A program made the translations under genes and the position numbers. A stretch of DNA of 64,000 bases. It comes from Luteirhabdus pelagi. Its GTDB lineage: Bacteria; Bacteroidota; Bacteroidia; Flavobacteriales; Flavobacteriaceae. Below are positions 1 through 7,783 of the stretch, in pieces. Positions within the stretch are counted from its first letter, which is position 1, and each line of letters begins with the position of its first letter. The stretch is taken from positions 806,001 through 870,000 of the forward strand of contig NZ_JAECMS010000002.1 of the NCBI RefSeq assembly GCF_016827595.1, written 5' to 3'. The notes beneath the pieces were generated by a model that did not search any database, was not told the DNA's origin, and was given only the letters and a program-made list of their open reading frames with translations.

Positions 1-774
1 AGAAACCAAGCCTTGGTCATATCGAATTAGTTTAATACGACTTGAAGTTTTAAAGGCATTTAGCACTTCTTGCTTTGTCGACTGCTTTTTCAATTTCACA
101 TTCCAGTAGTGCATATGGCTTAAGGTTTGCGGTACTTTTACTGCTGCGGTGATGACATCCAATTCTGGGTCAACACTTTTAGCATCCGGACCTTGATGGC
201 TTGGAATATCTTTTTCGGGAACCATCGTATTCATAATACCACCCAAATGACTTTCCCAAGGGTCTGTAGCTCTTCTTAAAAGTGTTCCTCTTGCATAATC
301 CAATAAATTAGCTCTTTTTAAAGCGGTTAATGTTCTTAAAATAGACGTGGTATTGCAGGAAACAACCCTTGTCGCATTCAAGTTTATAGCAGATTGATAG
401 TTGTTTTCCGCACTAAAGGAATGTCCTGTAGTTTCGTGTTTTTCGCCACCGTGCAAAATGAATTTTATAATCTGTTCTTTATAAATCGCTACATTTTGAG
501 CAGCAATCTTTTTAGGCGTACAGTCCACAACAAGGTCTGATTTCTTTAAAAGTTCCTGCATATTGCCTTTAACAGAAATCCCTTGAGATTTCATATTATG
601 AGCTGCATCTTGAGTTGCTGCGTATATGTCGTAATTCTTTCTTACTGCATTTTGAATACGCCAATCGCTGATGATATCGCAAACACCTGAAAGCTTCATA
701 TCGTCTTGTAGATTGATGGCATCGGCCACTCTTTTTCCAATGACTCCGTAACCTATAACTGCAATTTTTTTCAT
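1..774 (-). CDS. Type II (archaeal-type) glyceraldehyde-3-phosphate dehydrogenase, 3' end beyond the window
   Basis: The first 258 codons are visible; the C-terminus runs off the left edge (the archaeal-type family is usually about 335-340 residues). It starts with a Rossmann motif GYGVIG at residues 8-13 and has the SCNTT active-site motif with the catalytic Cys at residue 140, the position known in archaeal phosphorylating GAPDH. That class interconverts glyceraldehyde-3-phosphate and 1,3-bisphosphoglycerate in the cytoplasm with NAD or NADP. The start codon overlaps the stop codon of the upstream nhaA gene as ATGA (771-774), so it is the last visible gene of the stress operon and probably translationally coupled. 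Bacteroidetes normally use the bacterial class I enzyme, so this looks like an accessory, transferred isoenzyme. The family call is strong; a protective role under metal stress is inference. Confidence 0.88.
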   Translation of the reverse strand, partial: MKKIAVIGYGVIGKRVADAINLQDDMKLSGVCDIISDWRIQNAVRKNYDIYAATQDAAHNMKSQGISVKGNMQELLKKSDLVVDCTPKKIAAQNVAIYKEQIIKFILHGGEKHETTGHSFSAENNYQSAINLNATRVVSCNTTSILRTLTALKRANLLDYARGTLLRRATDPWESHLGGIMNTMVPEKDIPSHQGPDAKSVDPELDVITAAVKVPQTLSHMHYWNVKLKKQSTKQEVLNAFKTSSRIKLIRYDQGLVS

Positions 775-2102
775 ACGTTTTTAATTTTAAGTTTTTTAGT
801 ATTTTTTAAAAGTATAATTGAACCTATTGTGCCAGCAATTAAAGAAGCAAATAGGATGCTTACTTTTGCGGTATAAATAAATTCTTCGTTTGTAAATGCC
901 AGTTCATTGATAAACAATGACATTGTAAACCCGATTCCTCCAAGAAAAGCGACTCCATATATTTGATTCCAATTAATAGCATCTGGTATTTTTGCCAATT
1001 TTAATGCAACAAGTAGTCTTGTAAAAGAAATAATGCCTAAAAATTTGCCAAAAACCAGGCCTGCGCCTATACCTAAACTAATTGGGCTGAGCAATACTTT
1101 ACCCACTTCTCCGTGTAAATGTATGCCTGCATTGGCAAGTGCAAAAAGCGGCAGCACCACAAAACTTACAATAGGATTTAGCGATTTTTCTAATTTTTGG
1201 AGGGGAGTTTCGGCTTCTGAACTTGTGTTTTTGATTTCTTCCAATATTTCAAGTTGCTCGTTGGAAATAAGTGTTCCTTTTACGGGCTTAATCTTTATGA
1301 AACGTGTGTGTAGATTGCTTAAACGCTTTAGAAAAGTGTCCTCCTTAATTTTTACTCTTCCTGGAATCGCAAAAGCTGTAAGGATTCCTGCTATGGTAGG
1401 GTGAATGCCTGAAAAGAAGAAAGCTAACCAAACGCCACCTATCCCTATAATGGCATAAAACCACGTTTTCCTAATCCCCGCATAATTGCCTATGATTAAA
1501 AGACCAAAGAACAGTAATCCGTGAAATAAATCCATAATAGAAATACCAGAGGTGTAAAACAGCGCAATCACCAATACACCGCCTAAATCATCCACTACGG
1601 CAAGAGTTACTAAAAATACTCGTAGGGCTATGGGCAAACGTTTTCCGAACAAAGCCAAAATACCTAAGGAAAAAGCGATGTCTGTCGCCATCGGAATTCC
1701 CCAACCTTGAGATGCTTCACCAGTAGTGTTAAAGAGAAAATATAATAAGGCGGGAAAAACCATACCTCCTATGGCAGCACCGATAGGGAGTACGGCATTT
1801 TGAGGAGTCGATAGTTTCCCGCCCAAAATTTCACGTTTTAATTCCAAACCAACTTGTAGGAAAAACAATGCCATTAAGCCATCATTAATCCAAAGTAGAA
1901 GGGGCTCGGTGATTTCAAAACTACCTACTGTAAAGGAAATGTCCATTTTCATTAAGCTACGGTACATTTCTTGCCAAGGGGAATTTGCCCATACCATTGC
2001 TATGATAACGGTAATGAGAAGGAGAATACCTGTGTTATTCAGGCCTTTTGAAGTGACGCTAAATACGGTCTGTATTCCTCTATATGTTTTTTTCTCTAGC
2101 AT
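771..2102 (-). CDS. nhaA: Na+/H+ antiporter NhaA
   Basis: A 443-residue inner-membrane protein with about 11-12 hydrophobic segments. The NhaA signature is present: TDIAF at about residues 140-144 and the paired aspartates of VVDDLGG at residues 171-172, which carry the two protons in the family. It expels Na+ (or Li+) in exchange for H+ and helps pH and salt homeostasis. It begins two bases after the stop codon of the NDH-2 gene and ends overlapping the GAPDH start, so it is embedded in one operon. The charged insert near residues 253-310 between transmembrane segments is longer than in the E. coli protein but usual in Bacteroidetes homologues. Confidence 0.93.
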   Translation of the reverse strand: MLEKKTYRGIQTVFSVTSKGLNNTGILLLITVIIAMVWANSPWQEMYRSLMKMDISFTVGSFEITEPLLLWINDGLMALFFLQVGLELKREILGGKLSTPQNAVLPIGAAIGGMVFPALLYFLFNTTGEASQGWGIPMATDIAFSLGILALFGKRLPIALRVFLVTLAVVDDLGGVLVIALFYTSGISIMDLFHGLLFFGLLIIGNYAGIRKTWFYAIIGIGGVWLAFFFSGIHPTIAGILTAFAIPGRVKIKEDTFLKRLSNLHTRFIKIKPVKGTLISNEQLEILEEIKNTSSEAETPLQKLEKSLNPIVSFVVLPLFALANAGIHLHGEVGKVLLSPISLGIGAGLVFGKFLGIISFTRLLVALKLAKIPDAINWNQIYGVAFLGGIGFTMSLFINELAFTNEEFIYTAKVSILFASLIAGTIGSIILLKNTKKLKIKNV

Positions 2103-2104
2103 TA

Positions 2105-3496
2105 TTAGGTTATGTTTTTGACTTCTTCTTTATTGTCCTTTTTTCGTTTTGTTTGTGAATCTTTAGTTTTTGGTTTAAAATTCCTAATAATTAGGCGGTT
2201 GCTTTTTTCATATGTGAAATAGCTAACCGCCCAATTAAAACCAACCATCAATCTATTTCTAAATCCACTTATAGATAACAAGTGTACAATTGACCATAGC
2301 AACCAAGCGAAATAACCAGCAAATTTGAATTTGCCTAAATCGGCAACAGCCTTTCGTTTTCCTACTGTGGCCAATGAACCTTTGTCTTTGTATTCAAAAG
2401 GTTTTACGCCTTCATCCTTAATAATTTTCAATAATACATTACCTAAATATTTGCCTTGCTGGATTGCTGTTTGGGCTACTTGTGGATGCCCTTTGGGTGT
2501 GTCTGTAGTAATCATTGCCGCTATATCTCCCACGGCAAAAATATTTTTGTAGCCTTCTACCATTAAAAACGAGTCAGTTTTTAAGCGGTTACCCCAAACC
2601 AGGTGTTTTTCATCTATACCTTTGGGGAATTGTCCTTTTACACCTGCCGTCCAGATGAGGTTTCTTGCTAAAATTTTCTTTCCGCTTTTCGTAGTAACCT
2701 CTGAACCGTCATAATCACTTACCGACTCGTTGAATAGTACTTTTACATTTAAGTCTTTCAGATACTTTAAAGTTTTTGATGATGCTTTGTCTGACATTGT
2801 GCTTAACAACTCGTCAATAGCTTCTATCAAATAAATGTTCATTATGGAAGCAGGGTATTCTGGGTAATCCTTCGGTAGAATGTATTTGCAAAATTCAGCC
2901 AAAGCTCCTGCCATTTCTACACCAGCGGGACCACCTCCAACAATAACGAAATTTGTTAGGGAATCACGTTCATCATCATCGCAGGTAATGGCTGCTTGTT
3001 CTAAGTTTTGCAGCATCATATGGCGAATGTTGAGGGAATCACGAATATCCTTCATCCCTAAGCTGTTTTGGGCTACGGAATCCATTCCGAAAAAATTTGT
3101 GGTCGTACCCGTTGCCAATACGAGATAGTCGTAGTGGACTTTTCCTTTGGTAGTTGTTAATGTATTTGATGAGGGTTGAATTTCCTCGACTTCCGCCAAG
3201 CGGAACACTACATTTTTATATCCCTTAAATTGTTTTCTAAATGGAAACACAATGCTGTCTGGCTCCAAAGCACTCGTTGCCACTTGATAGAATAAAGGTT
3301 GAAATTGATGGAAGTTGTTTTTATTGAACAATACAACTTGTACTTCTTTGTGTTTCAATTTTTCTACCAATGCCAGACCAGCAAAACCACCACCAATGAT
3401 AACTACGCGAGGTAGGTCAGAATCTGGAAGGCAGATATCATCCGTTACCTTGCAGGCAGATGACATTATTTTCTTATGTTGGTGGCTATCTTTCAT
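2105..3496 (-). CDS. ndh: Type II NADH:quinone oxidoreductase (NDH-2)
   Basis: A 463-residue flavoprotein with two Rossmann motifs, GGGFAG at about residues 35-40 for FAD and GGGPAG at about 186-191 for NADH, and the second FAD contact AVGDIA near residue 325. A hydrophobic C-terminal stretch (about residues 390-415) fits the membrane anchor of NDH-2. It oxidises NADH and reduces quinone without pumping protons and without iron-sulphur clusters. In a copper island this matters because Cu(I) destroys exposed Fe-S clusters, so a cluster-free dehydrogenase could keep respiration going (inference). A roughly 30-residue N-terminal extension with two cysteines precedes the first Rossmann fold. It lies 22 bases after the universal stress gene. 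Confidence 0.9.
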   Translation of the reverse strand: MKDSHQHKKIMSSACKVTDDICLPDSDLPRVVIIGGGFAGLALVEKLKHKEVQVVLFNKNNFHQFQPLFYQVATSALEPDSIVFPFRKQFKGYKNVVFRLAEVEEIQPSSNTLTTTKGKVHYDYLVLATGTTTNFFGMDSVAQNSLGMKDIRDSLNIRHMMLQNLEQAAITCDDDERDSLTNFVIVGGGPAGVEMAGALAEFCKYILPKDYPEYPASIMNIYLIEAIDELLSTMSDKASSKTLKYLKDLNVKVLFNESVSDYDGSEVTTKSGKKILARNLIWTAGVKGQFPKGIDEKHLVWGNRLKTDSFLMVEGYKNIFAVGDIAAMITTDTPKGHPQVAQTAIQQGKYLGNVLLKIIKDEGVKPFEYKDKGSLATVGKRKAVADLGKFKFAGYFAWLLWSIVHLLSISGFRNRLMVGFNWAVSYFTYEKSNRLIIRNFKPKTKDSQTKRKKDNKEEVKNIT

Positions 3497-3518
3497 TTGT
3501 TAGTTGTTCATATTTCAT

Positions 3519-3980
3519 TCACCCTTCATCTTTACCTCTTGCAATAAGTACCGAGCACTTGGCGTGGGTGGCTAAATATTGGGAAACAGAGCCTAAAAGT
3601 AAGCGCGACAACGCACCTTGACCTTGAGAGCCCACTACGATTAAATCTGCTTTCCAATCCTCGGCTTTTTCGAGGATGGCACTTTTGGGTAGTCCGCTCA
3701 CAACGATAGTAGTTATGTTAAGAGCTTCGTTTTTGCTCTTTAGAACATCGCTGGCTTCCGAAACAATTTTATTACCTATTGTTTTAGCACCACTTATGAA
3801 ATCTTCGTAGTAGTTGTTCAAGCTTCCACCTGTGGCCATTAATTCTGGGCCAATCATAGTGGGAAACTCATATACATTTATAATGCAGATTTCAGCATAT
3901 GATGGTAATATCATTTTATTGATTTCATCTACAGCAGCTTTGCTAAAGTCTGAACCGTCTACTGCCAATAGTATTTTCAT
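3519..3980 (-). CDS. Universal stress protein UspA family
   Basis: A 153-residue single-domain Usp protein of normal length. It begins MKILLAVDGSDFSKAAV, with the typical VDGS nucleotide-binding strand-loop, and ends with the ATP-binding signature G-2x-G-9x-GS (GSQGQG...LLLGSVS) near residues 126-140. ATP-binding Usp proteins are cytoplasmic and bind ATP under stress; the exact target here is unknown. It sits between the lycopene-cyclase-domain gene (12 bases away) and NDH-2 (22 bases away), all on one strand. Confidence 0.92.
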   Translation of the reverse strand: MKILLAVDGSDFSKAAVDEINKMILPSYAEICIINVYEFPTMIGPELMATGGSLNNYYEDFISGAKTIGNKIVSEASDVLKSKNEALNITTIVVSGLPKSAILEKAEDWKADLIVVGSQGQGALSRLLLGSVSQYLATHAKCSVLIARGKDEG

Positions 3981-3992
3981 AATTCGAATGTT

Positions 3993-4703
3993 TTAGTTGG
4001 TTAAAATTCCTTTCGGTTTTATAAGTTTTCTCCAATACAAGTGTTCATATAATCCAGACCAGTACATTCCAAAAGTGAAGGCGAACAGTAGTTCTTCTAT
4101 GGGTACACCCAAGAAAAGAATATGGGTCAGGTTGTCAAGATTCCAGTACAGCTCCACATATTGAGGATAAAACGGAAGGATACTTCCGAAATAAATGAAG
4201 TACAGTACTGTAAACAAGATTCCTCCGACCCAAATCTTCTTATTTAAATCTGGACGGCAATAGAGTGTTGCCAAACCACCTATGAACAAAGCGATAATCC
4301 CACAATAAATGTGGTTGAGCGATGTAAATAGGGCAAGTATAAAAAAGACCAGCGCAGGCACAAAAAGTATATAAATATGTAGCTTATGTCGTTGGTGTCC
4401 ACGCTCGCTCTGTGGTATTTCAACGAGGCTTCGCTTAAAAGTAAGGTTATAGAGTACCGTGCCAATCCCGCCAATAGCAAAAGAAAAGATAAGGCTTTCT
4501 ATATCAAAACCTGTTTTTATAGCCAAATTGAACAGCGAAGGTGGAAACCAATATTCTGGAACAAACAAAGGTTCAGTTAAACCAAAAGGCATTGTTATAA
4601 GGCTCATTTTGAGCATCTCTTTTCTATGCCTTTTTTTTGACAAATAGATTGCCGCCCAAAGAGCGAGAATTATAAGTGACCATATAAACCAGACGTATTG
4701 CAT
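3993..4703 (-). CDS. Lycopene-cyclase-domain membrane protein, function unclear
   Basis: A 236-residue protein with about six to seven hydrophobic helices. The motif PIEELLF near residue 205 and the conserved PLFVPEYWFPPSLF stretch near residues 45-60 match the lycopene cyclase domain found in CrtYc/CrtYd-type carotenoid cyclases. No phytoene synthase, desaturase or other carotenoid gene occurs in the window; instead the gene sits between DUF5676 (5 bases) and the universal stress gene (12 bases) in the stress operon. Either it acts on carotenoids made elsewhere in the genome or the fold has been reused. The domain call is firm; the substrate is not known. Confidence 0.78.
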   Translation of the reverse strand: MQYVWFIWSLIILALWAAIYLSKKRHRKEMLKMSLITMPFGLTEPLFVPEYWFPPSLFNLAIKTGFDIESLIFSFAIGGIGTVLYNLTFKRSLVEIPQSERGHQRHKLHIYILFVPALVFFILALFTSLNHIYCGIIALFIGGLATLYCRPDLNKKIWVGGILFTVLYFIYFGSILPFYPQYVELYWNLDNLTHILFLGVPIEELLFAFTFGMYWSGLYEHLYWRKLIKPKGILTN

Positions 4704-4708
4704 AAACC

Positions 4709-4984
4709 TTACTGTTTTTTTATTTGAGCGTTATAAAAAGCAGCGATACAGGCACCGATTAGCCATCCCAAAATAAATGTTTGTACTATTCCTAATCCTG
4801 CTTCCCATAAGGGTACATCCATCCTAATAATGCTCGTGGTGTCTAAACCGTGCAATAGGCTGTTGAAAAAATCTATAGTGGCTTCTCGGCCTGCTGTTGC
4901 CATTACAATCATACAGCCCAAGTAAATTAACGCTCCGGTAAGCCCGAATGCGAATCCTAATTTCTTTACGTTTAATCGATACAT
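4709..4984 (-). CDS. DUF5676 small membrane protein
   Basis: A 91-residue protein with two hydrophobic helices (about residues 10-31 and 63-85) and a KKLGFAFGLTGA start typical of DUF5676 proteins. These have no known biochemical role, but they are regularly found next to copper and silver resistance genes. It lies 16 bases after the SHOCT gene and 5 bases before the lycopene-cyclase-domain gene in the leftward operon. Confidence 0.75.
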   Translation of the reverse strand: MYRLNVKKLGFAFGLTGALIYLGCMIVMATAGREATIDFFNSLLHGLDTTSIIRMDVPLWEAGLGIVQTFILGWLIGACIAAFYNAQIKKQ

Positions 4985-5000
4985 AATTTTTAGTTTTAAT

Positions 5001-5219
5001 TTAGTTGTCCGAGTTTATAATCTTTTTAGATTCTTCGAATTCTTCCTTGGATATTTCACCTTTTGCAAAGCGGTTTTTGAGAATATCGAGCGGGCTGTCC
5101 TTCTTAGTTTTTTGATAGGGAATATCTGTTGGGATAAAGAATATCCAAGCAATAAATATTATCCATATAATCCACCATATTAGGTGCATACCTCCAAAAT
5201 GTCCGTCGTATAAATGCAT
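5001..5219 (-). CDS. SHOCT domain small membrane protein
   Basis: A 72-residue protein: an N-terminal transmembrane helix rich in Trp and Ile, then a C-terminal SHOCT (short C-terminal) domain with the pattern LDILKNRFAKGEISKEEFEE. SHOCT domains are oligomerisation or interaction modules of unknown specific role. The domain is nearly identical in pattern to that of the protein at 20708-20899 on the other side of the island, so the two are paralogues. Confidence 0.85.
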   Translation of the reverse strand: MHLYDGHFGGMHLIWWIIWIIFIAWIFFIPTDIPYQKTKKDSPLDILKNRFAKGEISKEEFEESKKIINSDN

Positions 5220-5240
5220 AATTTTTGGTTTTAGTTGTTA

Positions 5241-5456
5241 TTAATTTATTTCTGTAATTGTGTATCCGTTAAGTTTGCTGAGTTGCTTTTGTAATTCAGT
5301 AATTGAAAGTTTTTCTGTCATCGTGATAAACGTTGCGCCTTTTGGCGCCAGAAAAATTTCTGCCTTTTCGATATTGGGATGTTCTTCCAAAGTCTTCTTG
5401 ACCCTTGCTACACATCCACCACAACTGATTCCGTTTATTTGAAATTTTTGCTTCAT
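5241..5456 (-). CDS. Heavy-metal-associated (HMA) domain copper chaperone
   Basis: A 71-residue single HMA domain with the metal-binding motif GISCGGC at residues 9-15. Such proteins bind Cu(I) through the two cysteines and hand it to P-type ATPases such as the one at 36586-38844. It is the right length for a CopZ-type chaperone. Its neighbours in the operon are DUF2933 (13 bases upstream) and SHOCT (21 bases downstream). A second chaperone of this type lies at 38865-39077. Confidence 0.9.
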   Translation of the reverse strand: MKQKFQINGISCGGCVARVKKTLEEHPNIEKAEIFLAPKGATFITMTEKLSITELQKQLSKLNGYTITEIN

Positions 5457-5469
5457 TGTGTTTTATTTA

Positions 5470-5727
5470 TTAGTGATCTTGATGTCTTTTGTGTTCTTCT
5501 TTTGTGTTCTGTTCAGATTGATTGTTATTGCCATCCCGATGCTTACGATTATTGGATCTTCCGTGCCGATGTGAACCGTGGGGCATAAACAAATGGATAC
5601 CGAACATAACGAGGATGAAAATGAACAGAGAAGAACTGCTTCCTATACCAAACGATGGTGCTAAAAAAATAAATAGCAACGGTAGTCCACATCCGATGAC
5701 CATCCATATCCAGTGACTGTTTTTCAT
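5470..5727 (-). CDS. DUF2933 small membrane protein
   Basis: An 85-residue protein with two hydrophobic helices (residues 6-24 and 31-48) followed by a short His/Arg/Asn-rich hydrophilic tail. The family DUF2933 is uncharacterised but travels with copper and other heavy-metal resistance genes. The tail, with repeated histidines after residue 50, could bind metal, which is only an inference. The next gene of the operon (HMA chaperone) starts 13 bases downstream. Confidence 0.75.
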   Translation of the reverse strand: MKNSHWIWMVIGCGLPLLFIFLAPSFGIGSSSSLFIFILVMFGIHLFMPHGSHRHGRSNNRKHRDGNNNQSEQNTKEEHKRHQDH

Positions 5728-5752
5728 TGTGCTTTGCTTTATGGGTTAGAAA

Positions 5753-6214
5753 TTAGTGATGTTCAGAATGATTGTTTTCTGTTTCATTGTTCATATACAT
5801 CATATCCATTCCCTTATCTTTCATCATCATAGAACAGGATTCCATACAATCTTCACTCATCATTCCTTTTTCGTGCATCATTTTCATCATATTTCCCATC
5901 ATTTTTCCATCGTCCATCATTCTGTTCATCATTGAATGCATCATTGTGCTATCCTTCATCATCATTTGCATACCCTGTCCATTCATCATAGAACCCATCA
6001 TTTTTTTGTTGCCTTGCATCATTTTCATTGTTGCTGGATTTCCGTGCATACTTTTCATAAACTCGGCCATATATGCATCGTTCTCAACAATGCTATTAAA
6101 AACCTCTGTGCGCGTCTTAGGATTTTCCAGTAGTGCTTGCGTGTCTGTTTCTTGTTTGCAGCTGAATAAACTGAAAAGGCCAATTGCCAGTAAACCAATA
6201 AATAGTGTTCTCAT
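5753..6214 (-). CDS. Methionine-rich lipoprotein, probable copper-binding
   Basis: A 153-residue protein with a lipoprotein signal peptide (lipobox LFSC, Cys at residue 19) and a mature part extremely rich in methionine (runs such as MMGSMMNGQGMQMMMKD) with several His residues at the C-terminus. Met-rich envelope proteins bind Cu(I) or Ag(I), so sequestration in the periplasm or at the outer membrane is likely. It is the first gene of the leftward stress operon (next gene 25 bases downstream). Its N-terminal region resembles the Met-rich lipoprotein at 20089-20649 (a conserved NSIVENDAYMAEFM-type segment), so they are diverged paralogues. Confidence 0.8.
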   Translation of the reverse strand: MRTLFIGLLAIGLFSLFSCKQETDTQALLENPKTRTEVFNSIVENDAYMAEFMKSMHGNPATMKMMQGNKKMMGSMMNGQGMQMMMKDSTMMHSMMNRMMDDGKMMGNMMKMMHEKGMMSEDCMESCSMMMKDKGMDMMYMNNETENNHSEHH

Positions 6215-6349
6215 TTTCTTTGTTATTTAATTAGACATAAATTTATTTTTAAACCCATTCCCAATAGCTAATTGGGTTATAGAGAGGGAATGGGTTATCA
6301 GCTATTAATCGGGCTGAATTTTTAAGTTTTTGTTTTAGTATAATATTTA
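6215..6349. other. Intergenic dyad: perfect 11-bp inverted repeat with 23-nt loop
   Basis: Between the WG-repeat gene and the Met-rich lipoprotein gene lies a perfect inverted repeat, AACCCATTCCC at 6252-6262 and GGGAATGGGTT at 6286-6296. It is not followed by a T-run in either direction, so it is not a clear intrinsic terminator. It sits in the leader region of the leftward operon. The loop resembles one of the hairpin loops at 24.1 kb. Confidence 0.6.
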
Positions 6350-6952
6350 CTAATCGATTTTTTTGATTTGCCATTTAGAGTTGTTTCCTTTTACGGCGAC
6401 CAAATTGGCCGAAATAAATTTTGATGTTATGGTTGGGGAACCACTATTTTTTATGTTCTGTGGCGAAACGTGTAAGGCCAGTTGTGTTAAGTGGTCAATC
6501 GTCGTTCCGGTTTTATCTATAACCACTTCAAAGTAATGATAGCTTACCACGTCCTTTTTGAAAATATCATTATAGCCAATGGTCTCTTTGTGTACCTTTA
6601 GTGCTATTGCCTTTTTGTTATTAAAATTGGTGGCGTTAAGAAATTGAGGTGCAATAACAGTTTCCCCTTCTTTATTTATATATCCATAATAGAGCACCCC
6701 ATCCTTATGATGGGCAATCAAGCATCTATCGTCTTCAAAGATTGGGTAATTGGCGTTGTCTGTTTTGGTTACCACCAAATCATTTCGAAAATCAATGATT
6801 AATTTTCCTTCTTGGTCAATAAAACCCCATTCGTTCCCTTTTTTAATGGCGGCAACGCCATCGTTAAAAGGCGAGATGTAGTCTAAATTTTCTAAAGTTT
6901 GAGCTATTCCCAGATAAGGGATGAGCAGTAATGCGATGACAAATTTTTTCAT
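6350..6952 (-). CDS. WG-repeat protein with signal peptide
   Basis: A 200-residue protein with an N-terminal signal peptide ending about residue 18 and two to three WG-type repeats (GNEWGFIDQEGKLII, YYGYINKEGETVIAPQF). WG repeats form small beta-structures of unknown function that are common in Bacteroidetes envelope proteins. It probably acts in the periplasm or outside. It stands alone between the HMA-AraC regulator (71 bases upstream) and the stress operon. No metal motif is visible, so its role in the island is unknown. Confidence 0.75.
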   Translation of the reverse strand: MKKFVIALLLIPYLGIAQTLENLDYISPFNDGVAAIKKGNEWGFIDQEGKLIIDFRNDLVVTKTDNANYPIFEDDRCLIAHHKDGVLYYGYINKEGETVIAPQFLNATNFNNKKAIALKVHKETIGYNDIFKKDVVSYHYFEVVIDKTGTTIDHLTQLALHVSPQNIKNSGSPTITSKFISANLVAVKGNNSKWQIKKID

Positions 6953-7023
6953 TTTTGGTTTGATTTAATTTGTTAAAATTAATGACTGTTGCAGACCTTT
7001 ATCTGCATAACTTTCATTGATAT

Positions 7024-7605
7024 CTATATAATTTCATCATAGAAATTCCGTTTCCAATTTCCTGTGTTCTTGTAATCTGTCATACTCATTCCCACCACTT
7101 CCTTAAACTGTCTGGATAAATGATTTACGCTGCTATAGTCCAATAGGTAACCTATGTCAGAGAAGGAATGTTGTTTAAGTTGGATAAGTTCTTTAACCTT
7201 CTCTATCTTCAATTTGATGAAATACTTTTCAATGGTTGATTTTTCAATGGTTGAAAATAGTTTGCTCAGTGTCTTATAGTCACGATGCAATGCTGAGGCC
7301 AAGAGTTCTGAGGTCTTCACTTTCATATCCAATGGTAGTTCAACAAGTTGCTCGATTAGTAGAATTTTGATTCTTTCAACCAGCATCTCTTCTTCATTTT
7401 CTACAATTTTGAAACTATTTGTGTGAAGCACCCTTGTTACGTTGTCCGTTATAGCAGCTTCATTTAGGTTAGGTGCTTCTACCAATAACCTTCCTAGCTC
7501 TAATGAGAGTACAGTAATATCTAATTCTTGTAGTTCTTGTTTTATAACTTTAAGGCATCTGCTACAAACCATATTCTTAATCCAGAATTCTTTTGGTGAG
7601 CTCAT
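7024..7605 (-). CDS. AraC-family regulator with an N-terminal HMA-like CxxC domain
   Basis: The chosen ATG gives 193 residues; a further 35 codons are open upstream but unlike the family. Residues 1-75 look like a heavy-metal-associated domain (WIKNMVCSRCLKVIKQEL), with CxxC in the HMA metal-loop position. Residues about 90-190 form an AraC-type double helix-turn-helix (IGYLLDYSSVNHLSRQFKEVVGMS). This is a one-component design in which the metal-binding and DNA-binding parts are on one chain. The protein at 32429-32995 has the same architecture. It probably controls nearby copper genes; neither its ligand nor its operator is shown by the sequence. Confidence 0.82.
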   Translation of the reverse strand: MSSPKEFWIKNMVCSRCLKVIKQELQELDITVLSLELGRLLVEAPNLNEAAITDNVTRVLHTNSFKIVENEEEMLVERIKILLIEQLVELPLDMKVKTSELLASALHRDYKTLSKLFSTIEKSTIEKYFIKLKIEKVKELIQLKQHSFSDIGYLLDYSSVNHLSRQFKEVVGMSMTDYKNTGNWKRNFYDEII

Positions 7606-7783
7606 TATAGTATTGGTGTTACTATTGAGTATTCGGCTCAATAGTTTGTAAGGTTTTAACCTTACTGGGTTAATTTGATAAATTGTGTTGTTGGGTAATG
7701 GATACAACAATGTTTAGCCAGAAGTTGTTCTTTGACTATAATAGAGGATACAGATTGATATGATCAATCTGCAAGTAAGAAAA

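Noticed and set aside
5772-6230. 152-residue open frame on the plus strand opposite the Met-rich lipoprotein
   Set aside because: It is the reverse complement of ATG/CAT-rich repeats, giving an Ile/Ser/Phe-rich chain without a plausible start context. The lipoprotein on the other strand has a signal peptide and a paralogue.
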